From contig NZ_PVZF01000009.1 in the NCBI RefSeq assembly GCF_003002055.1, forward strand, positions 1 through 64,000: a stretch of DNA of 64,000 bases, given 5' to 3'. Shown here piece after piece: positions 58,696 through 64,000 of the stretch. A model generated the notes under the pieces. It did not search any database. It was not told the origin of the DNA and saw only the letters and a list, made by a program, of their open reading frames with translations. Position 1 is the stretch's first letter. Each line of letters opens with the position of its first letter. Both the position numbers and the translations under genes were made by a program. Origin of the DNA: Kineococcus rhizosphaerae (GTDB lineage Bacteria; Actinomycetota; Actinomycetes; Actinomycetales; Kineococcaceae).

Positions 58696-61062
58696 ATGCC
58701 CACGGCCCCAGCCCCGCGCACCCTCGCCGAGGACCTGCGTTCGCGCCCGGACGAGGACCTGCAGGCCCTCTTCGCCGCCCGCCCCGATCTCGCCGCCCCG
58801 CTGCCGACGTCCTCGACGGCCCTCGCCACCCGCGCGACGACGCGGGCCAGCACCCAACGGGCCCTGGAACGGCTGGACACCCCGACCCTGCAGGTCGCCG
58901 AGGTCCTCGCCGTCCTGCCGGACCCGACGAGCGTCACCGCGGTCTCGAAGGCGTGGGGGGCCAGGGCCGGCGACGTCGTCGCGGACCTGCGCCGGCGGGC
59001 GCTGGTGTGGGGGCCGGACCGCCGGCTGCACCTCGTCGCCGCCGTGCGCGAGCTGCTCGGCCCGCACCCGGCCGGGCTGGGGCCGACGCTGGCCGACGCC
59101 CTCGGCCGGCGCTCGCCGCAGCGGCTGGCCGAGCTCCTGGAGGACCTCGGCCTGGAGGTCAGCCACGACCCCGAGGTCGCGCTGGTGCGGCTCGGCGGGC
59201 ACCTGGCCGTCCCGGCCAGGGTGGAGGCGTTGCTGGCCGGGGCGCCCGAAGGGGTGCGCGCCGTCCTGGACAAGCTGACGTGGGGTCCGCCGACGGGGGC
59301 CGTCGAACGCGCCGACCGGCAGGTCCGGGCCGCGTCGTCGTCCGGACCGGTGGAGTGGCTGCTGTCCCGCGGCCTGCTGGCGGTCTCAGGTCCGGGCACC
59401 GTCGTGCTGCCCCGCGAGGTGGCGCTGGCGCTGCGCGGGGGCAAGGTCCACCGCGGCCCCGAGCGGGTCGCGCCCGAGCTGACGGTCAGCGCCCGGCCGC
59501 ACGACCGGGTGCTCGCCGCGTCCGCCGAGGCCGCGACCGAGGCGTGCCGGCTGGTGGCCGAGCTGGGCCGCTGGTGGGGGGCGGCCGGTCCGTCCGTGCT
59601 GCGCGCCGGCGGTCTCGGAGTGCGCGACCTCAAGCGGACCGCGGCCGCCCTCGAGGTCGACGAGCCGACGGCGGCGCTCGTCGTGGAGACGGCGTGGGTG
59701 GCCGGTCTCGTCGCCGACGACGGCGAGGTCGAACCGCGCTGGCTGCCCACGCCCGCGTTCGACGCGTGGCTGGCCGAGGACGTGCCCGAGCAGTGGCTGA
59801 CGCTGGCCACGGCGTGGCTGCCCTCGACGCGGGTACCGGCGATGGTGGGCTCGCGCGACGCGAAGGACTCCGCCCGCAACGCCCTGGGCCCCGACCTGGA
59901 CCGCACGTCGGCGCCCGTGGTCCGGCACGCGGTCCTGGCCGAGCTCGCCGCGCTGCCCGCCGACGGCGCCGTGCCCGGTCCCGAGCTCGCCGCCCGGCTG
60001 CGCTGGTCGGCGCCGCGGCGCGCGACGCGGTTGCGCGACGACCTCGTCGAGTGGACGCTGCGGGACGCGGCGTGGCTGGGCGTCCTCGGCGCGGGGGCCC
60101 TGGCCCCCGCGGGCCGGGCGTTGCTGGCCGGTGACGAGGACGGCGCCCTGGCCGCCCTGGCCCGGGCGATGCCCGAACCGGTGCGCGAGGTGCTGCTGCA
60201 GGCCGACCTGACGGCGGTCGCGCCCGGACCGCTGGAGGCGGCGGTGGCCCGGCGGCTGGAGTCGCTGGCCCGGGTCGAGAGCCGTGGCGGGGCGACGGTC
60301 TACCGCTTCGACCCCACGACGGTGCGCCGCGGGCTCGACGACGGGCAGACCGCGGACGAGGTCCTCGCCTTCCTCGCCCAGCTGTCCTCGACGGGGGTCC
60401 CGCAACCGCTGGAGTACCTCGTCCGCGACGTCGCCCGGCGCCACGGGCGCGTGCGGGTGGGCCGGGCGAACGCCTACGTCCGCGCCGAGGACCCCACCCT
60501 GCTCGCCGAGCTGGTCGCCGACAAGCGCTGCAGCGCACTGGGTCTGCGAGCGCTGGCCCCCACCGTCCTGACCAGCTCCGCCGACCCGGACGACGTCCTG
60601 GCGGTGCTGCGCGACGTGGGGGTCGCCCCGGCCGCGGAGGGGCCCGGCGGGGAGCTCCTCGTCCGCCGTCCCTCGGCCAACCGTTCCGGGCCCAAGCCGC
60701 CGCCGCGACCGGTGACGGGCGAGCCGCCCGCGCCGGGCCCGTCGCTGCTGGCCGCCGCCGTGCAGACGGTCCGCGGCGGCGACGACGACCTCGCCGAGCT
60801 GGAGCGCCGCCGGGAGCGGTACGAGGACGCCCCCGCCCTGCCGGCGATGGACCCCACGACGTCGCTGTCGGTGCTGCGCGAGGCCGTCAGCCGCCGCCGG
60901 CCCGTGTGGGTCGGGTACGTCGACGCCACGGGGGCCGCGGGGCGGCACCTCGTCGACCCGCTGGGCGTCGACGGTGGCCGGGTGACGGTCTTCGACCACG
61001 CGGAGCGGACGGTCCGGTCCTTCTCGGTGCACCGCATCACCGGTGTGGTGGACGCCGGCTGA
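58696..61062 (+). CDS. Helicase-associated C-terminal domain protein (Helicase_C_3, XPB partner)
   Basis: A 788-residue protein of the actinobacterial family found beside the XPB helicase (Rv0862c-like). Residues about 1-380 are helical with winged-helix-like segments. The conserved region is about 390-620 (VESRGGATVYRFDPTTVRRGLDDGQTADEVLAFLAQLS ... VRVGRANAYVRAEDPTLLAELVADKRC). The C terminus carries a WYL-like segment (LREAVSRRRPVWVGYVDATGAAGRHLVDPLGV). It lacks helicase motifs and may regulate or recruit XPB in DNA repair. Confidence 0.85.
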   Translation: MPTAPAPRTLAEDLRSRPDEDLQALFAARPDLAAPLPTSSTALATRATTRASTQRALERLDTPTLQVAEVLAVLPDPTSVTAVSKAWGARAGDVVADLRRRALVWGPDRRLHLVAAVRELLGPHPAGLGPTLADALGRRSPQRLAELLEDLGLEVSHDPEVALVRLGGHLAVPARVEALLAGAPEGVRAVLDKLTWGPPTGAVERADRQVRAASSSGPVEWLLSRGLLAVSGPGTVVLPREVALALRGGKVHRGPERVAPELTVSARPHDRVLAASAEAATEACRLVAELGRWWGAAGPSVLRAGGLGVRDLKRTAAALEVDEPTAALVVETAWVAGLVADDGEVEPRWLPTPAFDAWLAEDVPEQWLTLATAWLPSTRVPAMVGSRDAKDSARNALGPDLDRTSAPVVRHAVLAELAALPADGAVPGPELAARLRWSAPRRATRLRDDLVEWTLRDAAWLGVLGAGALAPAGRALLAGDEDGALAALARAMPEPVREVLLQADLTAVAPGPLEAAVARRLESLARVESRGGATVYRFDPTTVRRGLDDGQTADEVLAFLAQLSSTGVPQPLEYLVRDVARRHGRVRVGRANAYVRAEDPTLLAELVADKRCSALGLRALAPTVLTSSADPDDVLAVLRDVGVAPAAEGPGGELLVRRPSANRSGPKPPPRPVTGEPPAPGPSLLAAAVQTVRGGDDDLAELERRRERYEDAPALPAMDPTTSLSVLREAVSRRRPVWVGYVDATGAAGRHLVDPLGVDGGRVTVFDHAERTVRSFSVHRITGVVDAG

Positions 61063-61093
61063 GCGGCGGGAGGTACCCGTCGGAGGTGTGGGC

Positions 61094-61099
61094 TAGCGT
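61094..61099 (+). promoter_or_regulatory. -10 element TAGCGT of the DUF4190 gene
   Basis: TAGCGT lies 46 bases before the ATG at 61146 in the short gap after the helicase-associated gene, giving a normal leader. Confidence 0.4.
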
Positions 61100-61145
61100 C
61101 GGACCCCGGACGAGCGGCACACCTTGGATCGGAGCGCGGACCACC

Positions 61146-61907
61146 ATGAGCGACAGCGGGCAGGGCGAGGGACAGCGGTCCTGGTGGGAGAAGCCGGACC
61201 CGGAACAGGCCCCGCAGGACCCGTACGCGGCCGGTCAGGGCCCCGGCACGGGTGACGCGCACGACCCGTACCGCACGGGTGGAGCGGACGACGCCACCCG
61301 GGCGAACCCGGCGCAGACGCCGCCGACCGAGAGCCTGCCGCGGTACGGCGAGCAGCAGCAGTCCTGGTCCTCGTCGTCCCCGTCCGGACAGCCGTACGGT
61401 GAGCAGCCCGGCCAGCCTTACGGCCAGCAGCCCGGCGGCCAGTACGGCACTCAGTACGGCGCCCAGCAGAACCAGCAGTACCCCGACCAGCGGTACGCCA
61501 ACCAGCAGTACACGGACCAGTACGGCAACCAGCAGTACGGCAACCAGCAGTACGGCTACGCCGGCCAGCAGCCGCCCGTGGCGCCCATGGCGCACGCGGT
61601 CCTGTGGACGGCCGTCGGCGGTCTGGCCCTGACCCTCCTGACGGCCGGGACGCTCGGGTGGATCGCCTCGATCGTGTCCCTGGCCCTCACGCCGGGGGCC
61701 CGGCGCGACATCGTGGCGGCCAACGGGGCGAAGCGGGGTCTGGGGTACCTGCTGGCCGGGAAGATCTGCGCCTGGGTCAACATCGGGCTCGTCGTCCTCG
61801 GTGTCGTGGTCCTCGGGATCGTCATCGCCGTCGCCGCCTCCAACGGCGGCTTCGACTCCGGCTCCACCTTCGACACCGGCGGTGTCGACGTCCTCTTCCG
61901 GCGCTGA
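61146..61907 (+). CDS. DUF4190 membrane protein with Gln/Tyr-rich N terminus
   Basis: A 253-residue protein. Residues 1-140 are low complexity, rich in Gln, Tyr, Gly and Pro, with repeats such as GNQQY and GQPYG. Two hydrophobic segments follow (AVLWTAVGGLALTLLTAGTLGWIASIVSLAL and ICAWVNIGLVVLGVVVLGIVIAVAA), as in DUF4190 proteins. Function unknown; the disordered cytoplasmic tail could bind partners or phase-separate, which is speculation. It lies between the two genes of the XPB pair. Confidence 0.82.
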   Translation: MSDSGQGEGQRSWWEKPDPEQAPQDPYAAGQGPGTGDAHDPYRTGGADDATRANPAQTPPTESLPRYGEQQQSWSSSSPSGQPYGEQPGQPYGQQPGGQYGTQYGAQQNQQYPDQRYANQQYTDQYGNQQYGNQQYGYAGQQPPVAPMAHAVLWTAVGGLALTLLTAGTLGWIASIVSLALTPGARRDIVAANGAKRGLGYLLAGKICAWVNIGLVVLGVVVLGIVIAVAASNGGFDSGSTFDTGGVDVLFRR

Positions 61908-61943
61908 CGGAAGTTCCCCGACCCCCACGGAGTTGACCACCAG

Positions 61944-63614
61944 GTGACCGACGGCCCCCTCATCGTCCAGAGCGACAAGACGCTGCTGCTCGAGGTCGAC
62001 CACCCGCGCGCCGCGGCGTGCCGGGCGGCGATCGCGCCCTTCGCCGAGCTCGAACGCGCCCCCGAGCACGTCCACACCTACCGGCTGACGCCGCTGGGCC
62101 TGTGGAACGCGCGCGCGGCCGGGCACGACGCCGAGCAGGTCGTCGACACCCTCCTGGAGTTCTCCCGCTACTCCGTCCCGCACGCGCTGCTGGTCGACGT
62201 GGCCGAGACGATGGCCCGCTACGGCCGGCTGCAGCTGGTCAAGGACCCGGCGCACGGGCTGGTGCTGCACTCCCTCGACGCTCCCGTGCTCGAGGAGGTC
62301 ATGCGCAGCAAGAAGGTCGCCCCGCTGCTGGGGGCCAAGGTCGCGCCCGACACGGTCCTGGTGCACCCCAGCGAGCGCGGCAACCTCAAGCAGGTGCTGC
62401 TGAAGCTGGGCTGGCCCGCCGAGGACCTCGCCGGGTACGTCGACGGCGAGGCGCACTCGATCGACCTGGCCCAGGACGGCTGGAGCCTGCGCCCGTACCA
62501 GGACCAGGCCGTCGAGGGTTTCTGGCACGGCGGGTCCGGCGTCGTCGTCCTGCCCTGCGGCGCGGGCAAGACGATCGTCGGGGCGGCCGCCATGGCCCGG
62601 GCCCGCGCGACGACCCTCATCCTCGTGACGAACACCGTCTCGGCCCGGCAGTGGCGCGACGAGCTGGTCAAGCGCACGTCGCTGACCGAGGACGAGATCG
62701 GCGAGTACTCGGGGGCGCGCAAGGAGATCCGGCCCGTGACGATCGCGACGTACCAGGTCGTGACGACGAAGCGGAAGGGCGTGTACCCGCACCTGGAGCT
62801 CTTCGACGCCCGCGACTGGGGCCTCATCGTGTACGACGAGGTCCACCTGCTGCCGGCGCCGATCTTCCGGATGACGGCCGACCTGCAGGCCCGGCGCCGG
62901 CTGGGCCTGACCGCGACGCTGGTGCGCGAGGACGGCCGCGAGGGCGACGTGTTCTCCCTCATCGGCCCCAAGCGCTACGACGCGCCGTGGAAGGACATCG
63001 AGGCGCAGGGGTACATCGCGCCCGCCGACTGCGTCGAGGTCCGCGTCACCCTGCCCGACTCCGAGCGCCTGGCCTACGCCACGGCCGAGGACGACGAGAA
63101 GTACCGGCTGTGCTCGACGTCGCTGGAGAAGTCCCGCGTGGTGGAGAAGCTCGTCGAGCAGCACCGGGGCCAGCCGACGCTGGTCATCGGTCAGTACATC
63201 GACCAGCTCGACGACCTCGGTGAGCGCCTCGACGCGCCCGTCATCAAGGGCGACACGTCCGTCAAGGAGCGCCAGCGGCTGTTCGACGCGTTCCGGCACG
63301 GGGAGATCACGACGCTCGTCGTGAGCAAGGTCGCGAACTTCTCGATCGACCTGCCGGAGGCGAAGGTCGCCATCCAGGTGTCGGGCTCGTTCGGGTCCCG
63401 CCAGGAGGAGGCCCAGCGCCTGGGCCGGGTCCTGCGTCCCAAGGGCGACCACGGGGCGGCGCGGTTCTACACCGTCGTCTCGCGCGACACCAAGGACCAG
63501 GACTTCGCCGCCCACCGGCAGCGGTTCCTGGCCGAGCAGGGCTACGCGTACCGGATCGTGGACGCCGACGACATCGACGGCGGGGTCCCGGACGCCGACG
63601 GCGTCCTGCCCTGA
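61944..63614 (+). CDS. XPB/Ssl2-family DNA helicase
   Basis: A 556-residue superfamily 2 3'-5' helicase. A damage-recognition-like N terminus (1-170) is followed by RPYQDQAVEGFW (Q motif), Walker A (PCGAGKTIVGAA), the DEVH box (IVYDEVHLLPAP), TATLVREDG with the RED motif, and motif VI (EEAQRLGRVLRPKGD). Bacterial XPB unwinds DNA and is linked to repair, alone or with a Bax1-type nuclease in archaea; no such nuclease is nearby. GTG 61944 follows a short AT-poor leader. Confidence 0.92.
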   Translation: MTDGPLIVQSDKTLLLEVDHPRAAACRAAIAPFAELERAPEHVHTYRLTPLGLWNARAAGHDAEQVVDTLLEFSRYSVPHALLVDVAETMARYGRLQLVKDPAHGLVLHSLDAPVLEEVMRSKKVAPLLGAKVAPDTVLVHPSERGNLKQVLLKLGWPAEDLAGYVDGEAHSIDLAQDGWSLRPYQDQAVEGFWHGGSGVVVLPCGAGKTIVGAAAMARARATTLILVTNTVSARQWRDELVKRTSLTEDEIGEYSGARKEIRPVTIATYQVVTTKRKGVYPHLELFDARDWGLIVYDEVHLLPAPIFRMTADLQARRRLGLTATLVREDGREGDVFSLIGPKRYDAPWKDIEAQGYIAPADCVEVRVTLPDSERLAYATAEDDEKYRLCSTSLEKSRVVEKLVEQHRGQPTLVIGQYIDQLDDLGERLDAPVIKGDTSVKERQRLFDAFRHGEITTLVVSKVANFSIDLPEAKVAIQVSGSFGSRQEEAQRLGRVLRPKGDHGAARFYTVVSRDTKDQDFAAHRQRFLAEQGYAYRIVDADDIDGGVPDADGVLP

Positions 63615-63682
63615 CCCTGCTCTGACGCGGTCCTGACGCGTTCCCGGTGGCGCCGCCGGCGGGCGGTGGCACTGTGCGGTCC

Positions 63683-64000
63683 ATGGCCGAGACCGCGCAC
63701 CCCTCCCCCGCCGAGCCCTCCACCGGCACCGCCCGGCGGTCCAGGATCCGCCTGCCCCGGGCGGCGTCGAGGCCGTTCGCGTCCGCCCGGGACGTGGCGC
63801 GCGCCTACGCGTACCCGATCGACCGGGCCGACGGGTCGGGGCTGAGCGTCGGGATCGTCGAGCTCGGCGGCGCGGTGGGCACCGACGACCTGCGGACCTA
63901 CCTCACCGAGCGCGGCCTGGCCGTCCCGGACGTCACGAGCGTGTCCGTGGACGGCGCGCAGCCGGCCTCGGACGGCGCGGACGGCGCCGACGGCGAGGTC
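63683..64000 (+). CDS. S53-family (sedolisin) peptidase, N-terminal part
   Basis: The first 106 residues of a serine-carboxyl peptidase. After a 35-residue basic N terminus comes ARAYAYPIDRADGSGLSVGIVELGGAVGTDDLRTYLTERGL, the start of the sedolisin catalytic domain. The window ends before the catalytic Ser-Glu-Asp. No propeptide domain and no signal peptide are seen, unlike kumamolisin-type precursors. CACTGT lies seven bases before the ATG. Confidence 0.75.
   Translation, partial: MAETAHPSPAEPSTGTARRSRIRLPRAASRPFASARDVARAYAYPIDRADGSGLSVGIVELGGAVGTDDLRTYLTERGLAVPDVTSVSVDGAQPASDGADGADGEV

Overview
The window is chromosomal DNA of very high GC content. Dense GTG/ATG starts, four-base overlaps between coupled genes and typical actinobacterial families (CGNR regulator, DUF3027, DUF2530, DUF1540, HelD/HelR-type motor, XPB plus helicase-associated protein, LEU-type leader of leuA) point to an actinomycete. 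A Kineococcus-like member of the Kineosporiaceae is my best guess, by general resemblance only. I see no phage, insertion sequence, CRISPR array, tRNA or rRNA. No gap without a gene exceeds 300 bases; the longest is 50483-50740 (258 bases).

Left third (1-24456): superoxide dismutase (partial), HAD phosphatase, a cold-shock protein/DUF3027/sacsin-type ATPase run, an MFS pump divergent from a CGNR regulator with twin operator-like repeats, an ABC exporter coupled to a secreted beta-propeller phosphoesterase, dehydrogenase and aminotransferase genes, a GGDEF-EAL protein, a MarR/MFS pair, a methyltransferase, DUF1540, serC and a TIM-barrel isomerase.

Middle (24600-44919): a YeiH transporter, a LacI-alpha-mannosidase pair, leuA with a Leu-codon leader peptide and pseudoknot-type leader, a FadR regulator, pdxH, then a complete L-fucose locus. 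The locus has a mutarotase-like protein, a FadR-family regulator and a ten-gene minus-strand operon: binding protein, two permeases, diketo-acid hydrolase, fuconate dehydratase, SDR, aldo/keto reductase, lactonase and two GH29 fucosidases. Together these can import fucosylated oligosaccharide, cut off fucose and oxidise it without phosphorylation to pyruvate and lactate. No transporter ATPase is encoded, so a shared one elsewhere is expected.

Right third (44920-64000): mostly single housekeeping genes: YdcF, an AlaA-type aminotransferase, a methyltransferase, VOC and DinB proteins, CspA, a fatty-acid desaturase, a HelR/HelD-like RNA polymerase motor, asparaginase, a nitrilase, MFS and TauE transporters, a SigG-like sigma factor, and the helicase-associated protein/DUF4190/XPB helicase group, ending in a partial S53 peptidase.

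A recurring architecture is a TANNNT hexamer exactly six bases before the start codon with no Shine-Dalgarno sequence. It is seen at eight or more starts and implies widespread leaderless mRNAs, including that of the leuA leader peptide.
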